The notes: generated by a model not told the origin, from the letters alone. Shown: positions 17,193-26,279, numbered from the stretch's first letter. The stretch is 64,000 nt of DNA from CAWCAW01 sp963714125 (GCA_963714125.1 OY970234.1:2728001-2792000), one strand, 5' to 3'. A program made the numbers and translations.

Positions 17193-17594
17193 TCACGTTG
17201 TCACGGCGTACGCGCTCGTGGCGCTGGACGACGATGCCGAAATACTTACCATTGTCATGCTGTGACTCAACCCTCGGCTGGTCCATGTCGCCGTTCCCGT
17301 TTCGGTCGCCCCGGAGGAACACGTCATCGGGGTGACGGTGACGGAGAAGGTTGTGTCGAGTTCGGTCACGCTCGTTGACGTCCCACAGCCGCCGGTGCGG
17401 AGCTCGGTGGCGAGGAGTTGCGCGGCTTGCAGCCGCTGCGACGCGTACTGACTGTCGTTAAAGCCGCTGGTCAAGGCTCTGAAGGCGAGAACGCTCGTGG
17501 TCGAGATCAGCGCCACCGCGATCACCACCTCGATGAGGGTGATCCCGGACTCAGCGCGCCCGCGTGCCGACAACAGTCGACGAATCCGTCGCAT
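17193..17594 (-). CDS. Type IV prepilin-like protein (PilV/GspI type)
   Basis: This 133-residue protein has a short basic leader MRRIRRLLSARGRAESG and the cleavage/methylation motif GITLIEVVIAVALISTTSVL, with predicted cleavage after Gly17 and Glu22 as mature Glu5. The rest is a small Ser/Thr-rich domain with two cysteines (TGGCG and MTCSS) that may pair. It is the first gene of the three-gene prepilin unit. Small size and position before a PilW-like gene fit a PilV/GspI-type minor subunit. Function in adhesion, DNA uptake or secretion cannot be separated from sequence alone. Confidence 0.82.
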   Translation of the reverse strand: MRRIRRLLSARGRAESGITLIEVVIAVALISTTSVLAFRALTSGFNDSQYASQRLQAAQLLATELRTGGCGTSTSVTELDTTFSVTVTPMTCSSGATETGTATWTSRGLSHSMTMVSISASSSSATSAYAVTT

Positions 17595-17881
17595 GATCCA
17601 GTCATCGGCCGATGCGCAGGAGATCTGTACCTTGCGCTCACAAGAAACAGCACAGGGCCCGGACTCCCGGCTCCCCTAACCCGCCACCGCGGCGCGCCAG
17701 CACGTGGACCCGCCATGTTCCGAAGCACATGGTTTCGGCGTCGATGGCGGAGTTGTGCAACCCGGGTTGACGCCGCCAGGGCGGCCTATGGCGCATGCCG
17801 CTGTGCCGGAGGCAGGAACTGCAATCCAGCTTTGACCCAACGCACGCGCGATCATGTCGGCGTGACGGCACTCCCTGAGAA

Positions 17882-19012
17882 ATGGCGCGTCCGACCATGA
17901 GCGAGACCTACGACGCCAGCTACGAGCACTATCCGATGTCGGGTCTCGACGAGTTCCTCATCCACAACCATCCGAACCCGGTACGAGTCATGTGGACATC
18001 GGACCCTCAGGCCTACGAGCGCATGTGGTTCACCAGTCAAGACACCACCGGGGATCTCCTGGTGGTAGCCGGCATGGGCATCTATCCGAACTTGGGAACG
18101 GCTGACGCCTTCGCCATTGTGAACGTGCGCGGTCGCCACACCACGGTAAGGGCGCACCGAAAGCTGGGCCTCAATCGGATGGACATGAATGTCGGCCCGC
18201 TGCACTTCGAACTCGTCGAGGCATTCAAGCAGTGGAGGGTCACCCTCGACGACAACGATTTCGGCATTTCCTTCGATCTCTCGTGGTTCGACACCAAGCG
18301 TCCCGTGTACCGACTCATCGGCGGAGGACTGTTCATCGGGACGAAGCCGTTCGCCGGCGTGGCCGGTTACGACGGCTTTGGCCGCCAATCCGGATGGGTG
18401 ACTGCCCACGGTGAGCACTTCACCCTGGACCCGCAGATCCACCGGGGCAGCCGCGACCATCATTGGGGTACGAGGGACAGCGTGGGCGGTCCCGCATTGT
18501 GGAGCGGGAATCAGCACCCCCACTCCGGTGAGTGGGTCGAGTTCTCTGAATATGGGATCTGGGGCGACCACGTTCTGTACAATTTGGGTGATCCCCGCCG
18601 TGGGAGCGAGACCCTTCGGGGCCGACGTCATCGCCTCCGGTTCGAAGAGGATACCCATCTCCTTTTGTCGGGCGAGGTGGATCTGGTTTTCGTCTCCGGC
18701 GAGGAGAAGACCATGACGTTCACTCGTATGGGCAACCAGATCGCCTTTCTTCGCTGCGGTATGTATGGCGGACCCAACGGCGGCACGCCCGACGGCAACA
18801 TCTGGCACGGCATGGCGGTCGGCGACGTGGTCAGCGGTGAGACCTTCGACGTCAATGATCCTCAGGTCCGGGCCAGAATCTGCGGACTCGACCAACACCA
18901 CGCCCGCTTCGAGTGCGACGGCGAGGTGACCTACGGGATGGTCGAGCCCTACGACACCCTTTGCTACGAGATGGCACGCAGCGGCGTCGGTGGTTTCTCG
19001 CTCCTTCCCTGA
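17882..19012 (+). CDS. Conserved protein of unknown function (DUF7064/DUF7065-like)
   Basis: The 376-residue soluble protein has no signal peptide or membrane helix. It is rich in Trp, His and aromatic residues and appears all-beta, with repeated motifs such as GLNRMDMNVGPLHFEL, LSWFDTKRPVYRLIGGG and RGSRDHHWGTRDS. The last motif and the overall pattern recall actinobacterial proteins of the lipocalin-like AttH/CrtC fold (DUF7064/DUF7065) found near lipid or steroid catabolism genes. I am moderately sure of that family link and not of any activity. The start is taken at 17882; MSETYD at 17897 is also possible. It converges with the APH-fold kinase of the P450 operon. Confidence 0.75.
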   Translation: MARPTMSETYDASYEHYPMSGLDEFLIHNHPNPVRVMWTSDPQAYERMWFTSQDTTGDLLVVAGMGIYPNLGTADAFAIVNVRGRHTTVRAHRKLGLNRMDMNVGPLHFELVEAFKQWRVTLDDNDFGISFDLSWFDTKRPVYRLIGGGLFIGTKPFAGVAGYDGFGRQSGWVTAHGEHFTLDPQIHRGSRDHHWGTRDSVGGPALWSGNQHPHSGEWVEFSEYGIWGDHVLYNLGDPRRGSETLRGRRHRLRFEEDTHLLLSGEVDLVFVSGEEKTMTFTRMGNQIAFLRCGMYGGPNGGTPDGNIWHGMAVGDVVSGETFDVNDPQVRARICGLDQHHARFECDGEVTYGMVEPYDTLCYEMARSGVGGFSLLP

Positions 19013-19021
19013 TAACGACGA

Positions 19022-19042
19022 CCGCGTCGTCACGAGACGCGG
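19022..19042. terminator. Bidirectional hairpin between convergent genes
   Basis: The arms CCGCGTC and GACGCGG form a perfect 7-bp stem with a 7-base loop. The stem-loop covers the stop codon of the phosphotransferase gene and begins 9 bases after the preceding plus-strand stop. No U-tract is present. Confidence 0.45.
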
Positions 19043-20061
19043 CTGGTCAGTAAGTCGAGAAGTGGATTGCTCTCGATGGGGAGCATCAAGGGTTCCCCCG
19101 CAGCACGGCGGAGGTAACCGATACGGGTCATGATGGCCGTGCTGCGCACCATGGCCAGGGTCTCGTACCACGCCAAATCGGTGACCGTATGCCCGCTGAG
19201 CTCTTCGAACAGTGCCACCATGGCGTCCCGATCGACGAACCCGGGAGTCCGCTCTCCGAAAAGTCGCTGCACGGTGATGTCGAGGCTGGTGAACCAGGCC
19301 AGGTCGTGTTCGGGAGCACCGATCGACGTCATGTCCCAATCCAATACGGCCCGAACCGACAGATCGTCGCCGAATACGGCGTTCTCGAGGCGAGCATCTC
19401 CCCACAGCAACACGGGTGTAGCGCGGTCGGCGGGACGGTTGCCCCGACACCAGTTCAGGGCGGAGACCAGAGCCGGCACGGGGTCCCCGTCGCTCGACCA
19501 GTCCAGATACTGCTCCCAATAGTCGAGTTCGTCGCCGTTGTCGCGCCGCGGCACGGCCGAAAGGACGTCGGTGTCCGCCCGGTGGCAAGCGGCCATGGCG
19601 GTCAGAAGATTGGCCTGGACCAGCGCTTGGTCGGCCGGGCTCCGGCTGCCCAACCAGCGGTCCTTGTGCGCCACGGCGCCCACCACATGGCCCTCCACCC
19701 GGGGCATGGTGATGAAGGGGGCGCCCAACCACCGCGATTCCGTCTCCAAGTGCGGATCAGCCACCGGTACGCCGGCCGCGGCCGCCGCGTGCTGGGCTTG
19801 CCACTGCGACTCGAGGTCGTAGTTGGCGAAGGTTCCTGCCGTGGCCGGTGCCAGACGTATGACCGTGGGCACCCGTGTCGACCCGGTGGCTGTCGACCAG
19901 GTGACGTCGAGGAAGATTGTCTCGCTCGAATAACCGGCCGCCGGTCGGTGCAGGTTGGTGACCACGGGACCGGGGACCTGGTGATGTTCGGCCCACCATC
20001 GGCCAAAGCGCTCGGCCAGCTCGGAGTCAGCCTCCGATAGCCCGCTGTCCTCGTTGCTCAT
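19030..20061 (-). CDS. APH-fold phosphotransferase family protein
   Basis: The 343-residue protein has the aminoglycoside/choline kinase fold. The catalytic loop is LLWGDARLENAVF and the metal motif is VLDWDMTSIG, followed by EHDLAWF. A nucleotide-binding N-lobe with RPAAGYSSETIFLDV precedes it. Such proteins are common in actinobacterial lipid-catabolism clusters, where they may phosphorylate a hydroxyl group and are not resistance genes. Its ATG overlaps the P450 stop as ATGA, so translation is coupled; the longer open frame to 20145 is therefore rejected. P450 hydroxylation followed by phosphorylation of the new hydroxyl is an attractive but untested idea. Confidence 0.87.
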   Translation of the reverse strand: MSNEDSGLSEADSELAERFGRWWAEHHQVPGPVVTNLHRPAAGYSSETIFLDVTWSTATGSTRVPTVIRLAPATAGTFANYDLESQWQAQHAAAAAGVPVADPHLETESRWLGAPFITMPRVEGHVVGAVAHKDRWLGSRSPADQALVQANLLTAMAACHRADTDVLSAVPRRDNGDELDYWEQYLDWSSDGDPVPALVSALNWCRGNRPADRATPVLLWGDARLENAVFGDDLSVRAVLDWDMTSIGAPEHDLAWFTSLDITVQRLFGERTPGFVDRDAMVALFEELSGHTVTDLAWYETLAMVRSTAIMTRIGYLRRAAGEPLMLPIESNPLLDLLTSRVS

Positions 20062-21299
20062 GTGCCGACGACGACAGGCAGCGACTCCCATCCACGTACG
20101 GTCGACGTGCGAGCCCGAACGGCGCGCTCGGTGACCACTTCCCACGTCGGGAACCGCTTCAGCACTTCTTCCAGTGCGACCCGAGCCTCAAGACGGGCCA
20201 GATATGCGCCCAGACAAAAATGGAGCCCATGCCCGAAGGTGAGGTGGCGCCCGATGGTGCGTCGGATGTCAAAACGATCCGGCTCTGCGAACTGGCGCTC
20301 GTCCCGGTTGGCCGAAGCGTTGAGAAGAAGCACCACGCTTCCAGCTGCCACAGCCGTGCCGTGATGTTCCACGTCCTTGGTTGTCACGCGGGCCTGCACC
20401 GGTGACGGAGGTTCAAAGCGAAGAAGCTCTTCGATAGCGTTGGGCAGGAGGCTCAGGTCATCCGCCAACGCTTGACGCTGATCGGGGTGATCGCACAAGA
20501 GTTTGCCGGCCCAGCCGATGAGGCGCGTCGTCGTCTCGTTGCCCGCCCCCGCTAGCAACCCAATATAAAGGAGCACCTCGTCGCGCGTGAGCGTGCGTAG
20601 CACCCCGTCCTTGTCGGTGAACTCGACGGTCAGCAGCTCGGTCATGAGGTCATCCGAAGGATGCTCGGCTCGCCAGTCGAGGTACCGGGCGTAGTCGTCG
20701 CCAAATTGATCCGTTAAAAGCGCCACCTCGGGCATCACGCCTTCATCGAGTGTCATGAAATCGTCAAATCGATCTCGCAGCAGTTCCTGGTCTTCCTCGG
20801 GGATGCCCAGCAGCATGCCGATGGTGCGCATCGGGATGGGCGCCCCCAGATCGGCGATGAAGTCGAAGCCACCTTGTCCGATAAGAGGCTCCAAGCTGCG
20901 TGCCGCGAAGTCCCGCACCTTTGGCTCGATGGCCGCCATCCGGCGGGGAGTGAAGACCCGGCTCAAGACGCCCCGATGCACGTTGTGGTCGGGAGGATCC
21001 TCGAAGATGAACATGCCGGGGGGCATCTGCATGCCAGCCTTGATGATCTCCAGAACGGAACCCTGGGCCGAGCTGTACGTCTGCCAGTCCAGCAGAGCGG
21101 CTTCCACGTCCTCGAAACGGCTAAGGGCGTAGAAGTCGTATTTCTCGTTGTAATACAGCGGTGCCTCGTCGCGCAGACGCTTCCACGCCGGATAGGGATC
21201 CGCGTCGATCTCGAAGTCGTACGGGTCGTAGTAGATGTCCCCGGCCATCAGGCCGTTCACGCTACTTCGGGCCATCGGTGCGGTGCCCGGCTGGGACAT
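20058..21299 (-). CDS. Cytochrome P450
   Basis: From ATG 21299 the protein has 413 residues, normal for a soluble bacterial P450. The I-helix oxygen-activation motif AGAGNETTTRL, the K-helix EELLRF (ExxR) and the haem-binding loop FGHGLHFCLGAYLAR with Cys362 as thiolate ligand are all present. It needs ferredoxin partners that are not in the window. An alternative TTG start at 21317 is weaker. The overall look (DPPDHNVHRGVLSRVFTPRRM, IGMLLGIPEEDQ) resembles CYP families that hydroxylate steroids, terpenes or alkyl chains, but the substrate is not assigned. It is translationally coupled to the downstream kinase and divergent from an acyltransferase. Confidence 0.95.
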   Translation of the reverse strand: MSQPGTAPMARSSVNGLMAGDIYYDPYDFEIDADPYPAWKRLRDEAPLYYNEKYDFYALSRFEDVEAALLDWQTYSSAQGSVLEIIKAGMQMPPGMFIFEDPPDHNVHRGVLSRVFTPRRMAAIEPKVRDFAARSLEPLIGQGGFDFIADLGAPIPMRTIGMLLGIPEEDQELLRDRFDDFMTLDEGVMPEVALLTDQFGDDYARYLDWRAEHPSDDLMTELLTVEFTDKDGVLRTLTRDEVLLYIGLLAGAGNETTTRLIGWAGKLLCDHPDQRQALADDLSLLPNAIEELLRFEPPSPVQARVTTKDVEHHGTAVAAGSVVLLLNASANRDERQFAEPDRFDIRRTIGRHLTFGHGLHFCLGAYLARLEARVALEEVLKRFPTWEVVTERAVRARTSTVRGWESLPVVVGT

Positions 21300-21390
21300 C
21301 CCTGGGAATGCGGTCAATTGTTCGTGACCACAGTCCGAACCCGGCGCACTCCCAGGATCTGCTCAGGGCTGCCGACAAGTCTCAGGGATC

Positions 21391-22545
21391 GTGACCCTGC
21401 TCGCCGACAAGAAGGCGGCCCCGATGGCGGGGCCCGGAGACGACGTCCACCGCCTGGGCCGGGTACCCGCCTTTGACGGGCTGCGCGCCGTGCTCGTGGC
21501 TGCCGTCCTCGCCTATCACTTGGACGGGGGCCGGTTCAAGAGTGCGATCGGCGAGGTAGCCGTGATCGTCTTCTTCGTCTTGTCCGGCTTCCTCATCACG
21601 GCTCTGCTCGCCGATGAGCACCGGCGCACCGGCCGCATTGCCATCGGTACCTTCTATGCCCGGCGGGCCCGGCGCCTGTTCCCCGCCTTGGGCGCGCTGC
21701 TCCTGGTGTGGCTCATCGTGGCTCTCCTGGCCGGGCATGAGCCATGGATGACGTCGGTTCCCGGTGGAGGGGCGGGAACGGGGATCTCTCCCCGTACCGC
21801 CCTCGAAGCAGTGGGAGTGGCGGCTGGCTACATGACCAACTGGTTTGATGCCCTGCCGGGCCTGCATCTGTGGGTGGGCTATGTCCCGCTCGGTCACCTA
21901 TGGACGCTCGCCGTGGAGGAGCAGTTCTACCTTTTCCTGGCCCCGGCCATGTTGGTGGTGCTTCGGATGCGCCAGTCACACTGGATCATGAGCGGTGCCG
22001 CCGCGCTGGCGTTCGCTGACCCGGTGGTGCTTTGGCACGACGGCACCCATCGCCTGTATTTCGGTACCGACACCCGATCGGGCGCATTGCTCCTCGGCTC
22101 GGCCGTGGCGTTGTGGTGGGTGCGAGGGCGCGGTGCGTGGCTGGCGCGACGGGGAATCTCGCCTTTGATGATCGGCGTCGGCGCCGGCTGTCTTTTGGTG
22201 GCCGGCGTCGGCTTCACCGGTGACGTGCACGAATGGTCATGGATAGGCGCGCTGGTGCTGGCGGCCGCGGCGGGGGGACTCGTCGTGGCCACGCTGGCCA
22301 GCCGACGTGATGACGCCGTATCCAAAATGCTCAGCCGGCCCATCTTGCTGTGGCTCGGGCAGCGCTCCTACGCCATTTACCTCTGGGGATATGTATTCAA
22401 CACGTGGTTCAGGTCCCTTGGTGTGGCGACCGTACCCATGGTCGTGGCCACGACGCTCGGCGCCGCCGCTTTGTCGTACCGGTTCATCGAGCGACCGTTT
22501 TTGCTGCGGCGTTCCGCTGATCTCAGGGCCGTGAATTCGAACTAA
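21391..22545 (+). CDS. Membrane acyltransferase, acyltransferase-3 (OafA/YrhL-like) family
   Basis: The 384-residue protein has about ten hydrophobic segments. The N-terminal hallmark RVPAFDGLRAVLVAAVLAYHLDGG contains the conserved R-x10-H arrangement (the histidine of AYHL is the presumed catalytic residue), followed by VFFVLSGFLIT and FYARRARRLFPAL. Such enzymes acetylate or acylate cell-surface polysaccharides, lipids or secondary metabolites. There is no fused SGNH domain. The frame starts at a GTG and its 3' end overlaps the 3' end of the convergent TetR gene by 23 bases. The acceptor is unknown. Confidence 0.9.
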   Translation: MTLLADKKAAPMAGPGDDVHRLGRVPAFDGLRAVLVAAVLAYHLDGGRFKSAIGEVAVIVFFVLSGFLITALLADEHRRTGRIAIGTFYARRARRLFPALGALLLVWLIVALLAGHEPWMTSVPGGGAGTGISPRTALEAVGVAAGYMTNWFDALPGLHLWVGYVPLGHLWTLAVEEQFYLFLAPAMLVVLRMRQSHWIMSGAAALAFADPVVLWHDGTHRLYFGTDTRSGALLLGSAVALWWVRGRGAWLARRGISPLMIGVGAGCLLVAGVGFTGDVHEWSWIGALVLAAAAGGLVVATLASRRDDAVSKMLSRPILLWLGQRSYAIYLWGYVFNTWFRSLGVATVPMVVATTLGAAALSYRFIERPFLLRRSADLRAVNSN

Positions 22546-23185
22546 TTGTCGAGGCCATAGGAGCCGTGGCCAGGGGCAAGATCACGTCGTTCATCACCTG
22601 TTGGGCAAAAGCGATACCGGGGAGATCGCCGGTGTCGACCAAATGCTGGATCATCAGGGCCGGAAACAGCGAGATAAGAAGGTCCAGGTTTCGACCATCG
22701 GGCACCTCCCCTCGAGCCACGGCGCGCTCGAAGATGGCCCGGAACATGACCTTGCGTGGCTCGACGAATTGCCGGGCAAAGACCTCGCGCAGCTCCGCAT
22801 CCCTGGCCAACGCGGTGATGAGCCCCAGCATGACTTGGGCGTCAGAAACGTTGTCGCTGCCGCTCGATGATTCGACGAGTGTCTCGAGATCCTGGCGCAG
22901 GGAGCCGGTGTCGGGCACGATCATCGGTCCCTTGCGACCGTTGAGCGCATCGACAACGAGCTCGGCCTTTCCGTGCCAGCGTCGGTAAATCGTGGTCTTG
23001 CTGGCATGGGCACGAGCCGCCACCGCGTCCATCGTCAACCGGTCGTAGCCGATCTCGCCGAGCAGCTCCAGGGCGGCCGCCTGCAGCGCAGCCCCTCGAG
23101 CAGCGTCCAGCGATCTCCCTCGGTGCTGCACGCCCCGGTCAAGGACCTCCGTGCCCGCCTCGCCTGCCGTATCCAAGACACTCAT
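22523..23185 (-). CDS. TetR family transcriptional regulator
   Basis: The 220-residue protein has an N-terminal TetR helix-turn-helix (ALELLGEIGYDRLTMDAVAARAHASKTTIYRRW, about 34-66) and a helical ligand-binding domain with the LVESSSGSDNVSDAQVMLG segment of TetR_C_33-type domains. The start ATG at 23185 is chosen because the longer frame to 23260 would run through the palindromic operator at 23215-23235. It is divergent from an MMPL exporter and almost certainly represses it and itself until a ligand is bound. Confidence 0.9.
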   Translation of the reverse strand: MSVLDTAGEAGTEVLDRGVQHRGRSLDAARGAALQAAALELLGEIGYDRLTMDAVAARAHASKTTIYRRWHGKAELVVDALNGRKGPMIVPDTGSLRQDLETLVESSSGSDNVSDAQVMLGLITALARDAELREVFARQFVEPRKVMFRAIFERAVARGEVPDGRNLDLLISLFPALMIQHLVDTGDLPGIAFAQQVMNDVILPLATAPMASTISSNSRP

Positions 23186-23214
23186 GGCCCGGTTCCTGAC
23201 CGCCGTGAATAAAC

Positions 23215-23235
23215 GATACGGTAACGTACCGTATC
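23215..23235. promoter_or_regulatory. Predicted TetR operator in TetR/MMPL divergent promoter
   Basis: Arms GATACGGTA and TACCGTATC form a perfect 9-bp inverted repeat around a 3-base centre. It lies 30 bases before the TetR start and 64 bases before the MMPL start. Size and symmetry fit a TetR-family dimer site. Confidence 0.65.
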
Positions 23236-23298
23236 TCGGCGTCGTCGTCTTCCGAGACACTCCTGACGTCTCCCCATAGCCCGGAGGATTCCCCCCCT

Positions 23299-25509
23299 AT
23301 GCGTTCTCTTGCCTCATGGTGTGTCCGACACCGCCGGCTGGTCGTGGCCTTTTGGGTCTCCACCTTGATCGTCGTGAGTGTCATCTCTCACGCCGTGGGA
23401 ACCAGCTATACGAACAGCTTCACCCTGCCCAAGACCGAGTCCACCGACGCCATCAATCTCCTGGTGGCGGCGTCGCCCAAGGTTTCTGGCGATATCGATC
23501 AGATCGTGTTCGAGACGACGGGCGGCGCCAAGGTCACTGACCCTGGCGTCATGTCGCAAATCGACGCCATGCTGGCCCGAGAATCCAAGGTGCCGCACGT
23601 CACCAACATCGTCTCTCCCTACGGCCCGCAGGGAGTGGGACGCGTGAGCAAAGACGGCACCATTGCCTTTGCCACCGTCACTTTCGACAAGCAAGCGCAG
23701 AACCTCACCATCGCCATCGCCCAAGATCTTGTGAAGACGGCCACGTCGGCTGATTCCGCCACCGTGCACGTCGCCGTGACGGGTCAGCTGGCCGAAGAGG
23801 CGGTGCGGCCGTCCTTCGGGGGCACCGGGGTTGGAGTGCTGCTGGCGGCCATCGTCTTGTTGCTCGTTTTCGGATCGCTGTTCGCCATGGCCCTGCCCCT
23901 CATCTCGGCCCTCGCCTCGTTGGGCACGGCCATCGGTCTCATCGGGCTGCTCAGCAACGTGCTGAAGATGCCGGAGTTCTCGACCACCCTGGTACTGCTC
24001 ATCGGGTTGGGCGTCGGCATCGACTACGCGCTGTTCATCGTGACGCGCCATCGACAAGGCCTCATCGCCGGCCAAGACCCCGAGGAATCGATCATCAACT
24101 CGGTGAACACCTCGGGTCGTGCCGTGATGTTCGCCGGCATCATCGTCTGTATCGCCTTGCTCGGCATGTTCGCACTCGGCGTCAATTTTCTCTACGGCCT
24201 GGCGTTGGCCGCCGCTATCGGCGTTGCCCTGACGATGATCGCGGCCCTGACCTTGCTCCCCGCCTTGCTCGGGTTCATCGGCCCGCGCGTACTGTCGCGG
24301 CGTCAGAAGAAGAACCTGACTGCCAACGGGCCGCATGTGGTCGGGGCCGGATCCAAAGGGTTCTGGCCCCGGTGGGCCGACACCGTTCGTCGTCGGCCCG
24401 CCCTGCCTGCCGTCGTGGCCCTGATCGTCGTCGTCTTCATCGCCCTGCCCTTCTTCTCGCTGCGCCTCGGTTCGGCCGACCAGGGGAACGACCCTGTCGG
24501 ATCAACAACTCGTGAGGCCTACGACATGTTGGCCAAAGGCTTTGGGCCCGGATTCAATGGGCCTCTCGAGCTCGTGGCCGTGGTGCGAACCAGCAGCGAC
24601 ACCCAGACGCTCGATCGAGTGGTCGCCGACGTGCGGACTCAGCCCGATGTCGCCAGCGTCGCTCCACCCGTGCTGATCCCATCGCATGACGGCACCACCC
24701 TGGCGCTCGTCAACGTCTATCCCAACAGCGCGCCCCAGGACGCGGCCACGACCAACCTCGTTTACCATCTCCGCCAACAGACGATTCCCGCCGCCGTTTC
24801 GGGGACTCAACTCACCGTGCTGGTGGGCGGTACGACGGCGATCTACATCGACTTCGCCCACGTACTGTCGGCCAAGCTCCCATTGTTCATCGGTCTGGTC
24901 GTGCTGCTGTCGTTCTTGCTTCTCTCGGTGGTGTTTCGCAGCATCGTCATTCCGTTGGTGTCTGCGGCCATGAACATTTTGTCGATTGGAGCGGCCTTCG
25001 GCGTCGTGGTAGCCGTCTTTCAGTGGGGTTGGTTGGGTTCCGTATTCGGCGTCAACAGGGCCGGTCCCGTCGAAGCATTCCTCCCCGTGATGCTCTTCGC
25101 CATCCTCTTCGGGCTGTCCATGGACTACCAGGTGTTCCTCGTCACTCGTATCCACGAGGAATGGATCAACACCGGTGACAACCGTGTCGCCGTCCGCAAT
25201 GGACTAGCCGCCACGGGCAAAACCATCACGGCGGCGGCGTTGATCATGATCCTCGTCTTCGGCTCGTTCATTCTCGGCGGCGAGCGGGTCATCAAGGAGT
25301 TCGGCCTCGGCCTCAGCGGAGGAATCCTGGTGGATGCCGTTGTCATCCGCATGGCCGTGGTGCCTTCGATCATGCTGCTGTTGGGCAAGACGAACTGGTG
25401 GTTTCCCAAGTCCCTGGACCGGGTCCTGCCCCACATTGGGTTCGAAAATGTAACGGCTCAACAAGCCGCCGCCCACGGACCAGAACCCAAAGAACACATA
25501 CCAGCCTGA
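23299..25509 (+). CDS. MMPL family RND-type transporter
   Basis: The 736-residue protein has the two-fold MMPL layout: TM1, a periplasmic domain, five more helices, then the same order repeated. The proton-relay Asp-Tyr pairs are visible in GIDYALF (Asp242-Tyr243) and SMDYQVF (Asp609-Tyr610), matching the functional pairs of MmpL3. It should export a lipid or hydrophobic compound driven by proton flow. GGAGG precedes the ATG at slightly long spacing. The divergent TetR gene and the operator between them indicate inducible expression. The cargo is not identifiable. Confidence 0.93.
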   Translation: MRSLASWCVRHRRLVVAFWVSTLIVVSVISHAVGTSYTNSFTLPKTESTDAINLLVAASPKVSGDIDQIVFETTGGAKVTDPGVMSQIDAMLARESKVPHVTNIVSPYGPQGVGRVSKDGTIAFATVTFDKQAQNLTIAIAQDLVKTATSADSATVHVAVTGQLAEEAVRPSFGGTGVGVLLAAIVLLLVFGSLFAMALPLISALASLGTAIGLIGLLSNVLKMPEFSTTLVLLIGLGVGIDYALFIVTRHRQGLIAGQDPEESIINSVNTSGRAVMFAGIIVCIALLGMFALGVNFLYGLALAAAIGVALTMIAALTLLPALLGFIGPRVLSRRQKKNLTANGPHVVGAGSKGFWPRWADTVRRRPALPAVVALIVVVFIALPFFSLRLGSADQGNDPVGSTTREAYDMLAKGFGPGFNGPLELVAVVRTSSDTQTLDRVVADVRTQPDVASVAPPVLIPSHDGTTLALVNVYPNSAPQDAATTNLVYHLRQQTIPAAVSGTQLTVLVGGTTAIYIDFAHVLSAKLPLFIGLVVLLSFLLLSVVFRSIVIPLVSAAMNILSIGAAFGVVVAVFQWGWLGSVFGVNRAGPVEAFLPVMLFAILFGLSMDYQVFLVTRIHEEWINTGDNRVAVRNGLAATGKTITAAALIMILVFGSFILGGERVIKEFGLGLSGGILVDAVVIRMAVVPSIMLLLGKTNWWFPKSLDRVLPHIGFENVTAQQAAAHGPEPKEHIPA

Positions 25510-25579
25510 GCCATCTCAACTGTTGCGGCACCCGGTTGACGGCCCAGAATCGGCGCCTCGCCTGGTCTAGTGTTTCCGC

Positions 25580-26044
25580 ATGCGCGCCGCGGTGACTTTG
25601 GATATCCAGGCCCCGCCAGACAAAGTCTGGGGACTGGTCAGCGACATCACGAAGATGGGTGAATACAGCCCCGAAGTGATCGAGGCGCAATGGATGGACG
25701 GGGCGAGCGAAGCCAAGGTCGGAGCCCGCTACCGAGGCCACGTCAGACGCAACGAGAATTGGCCCGTCCTGTACTGGACGACGTGTGAGATCACCGAATG
25801 TGAACCCGGCAAGGTGTTTGAGTTTGCCGTGGTGATGCGCGATCGGCCCGTCAACACGTGGCGTTACGAGTTTCGGGCCACGGATAACGGAGGCACCTCC
25901 GTCACCGAATCATTCGACCTCGGGGACAATGTGTTCACCAAGATCTGGCGCCCTCTGGGCGGCTTCCTCCGGGAGCGGCGAAATCAACGTGACATGCTGC
26001 GCACCCTCGAGCGCATCAAGGCTGTGGCCGAATCACCCTCGTAG
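25580..26044 (+). CDS. SRPBCC (START/polyketide-cyclase fold) family protein
   Basis: The 154-residue protein shows the helix-grip pattern: AAVTLDIQAPPDKVWGLVSDITKMGEYSPEV at the N-terminus and a long C-terminal helix RERRNQRDMLRTLERIKAVAE. These proteins bind hydrophobic ligands in a deep pocket and act as cyclases, hydrolases or carriers. It lies 70 bases after the MMPL exporter on the same strand and could share its transcript and bind its cargo. No catalytic residues can be named. Confidence 0.82.
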   Translation: MRAAVTLDIQAPPDKVWGLVSDITKMGEYSPEVIEAQWMDGASEAKVGARYRGHVRRNENWPVLYWTTCEITECEPGKVFEFAVVMRDRPVNTWRYEFRATDNGGTSVTESFDLGDNVFTKIWRPLGGFLRERRNQRDMLRTLERIKAVAESPS

Positions 26045-26234
26045 CGCACCCGGGGCCCGTTCCGACGTAGAACGAACAATATTCTCGGGGATTCACAAAA
26101 ATGCGCGTGCCTGGAAACTTTCGTGAAACACGGGTCCGGTAACGTCGCCAGTAGCAATGAACCAATATCGTGACCTCTGGTTCAGCCCTGGGGGCGAAAA
26201 CTGTGGCACTTGACTGGCGCACCGTGGTCCCGCA

Positions 26235-26253
26235 CCGATGACTTCGTCATCGG
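26235..26253. promoter_or_regulatory. Dyad upstream of the glucose-6-phosphate dehydrogenase start
   Basis: CCGATGAC and GTCATCGG form a perfect 8-bp inverted repeat with loop TTC. It overlaps the first possible ATG (26238) of the dehydrogenase frame, which favours the ATG at 26280 as the real start. It could be an operator or an mRNA hairpin. Confidence 0.35.
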
Positions 26254-26279
26254 AGGTAACGGGCGCGGCGCCATCGCCC

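Noticed and set aside
17638..17898. 86-residue minus-strand frame between the prepilin operon and the next gene
   Set aside because: No family features, no ribosome binding site, and the sequence is Arg/Cys/Gly-rich in the way of shadow frames. The 287-base gap is left as non-coding.
17852..19732. 626-residue open frame on the minus strand
   Set aside because: It lies opposite the 376-residue plus-strand gene and part of the kinase gene, has low-complexity Gly/Arg/His-rich sequence and no domain. It is a GC-driven shadow frame.
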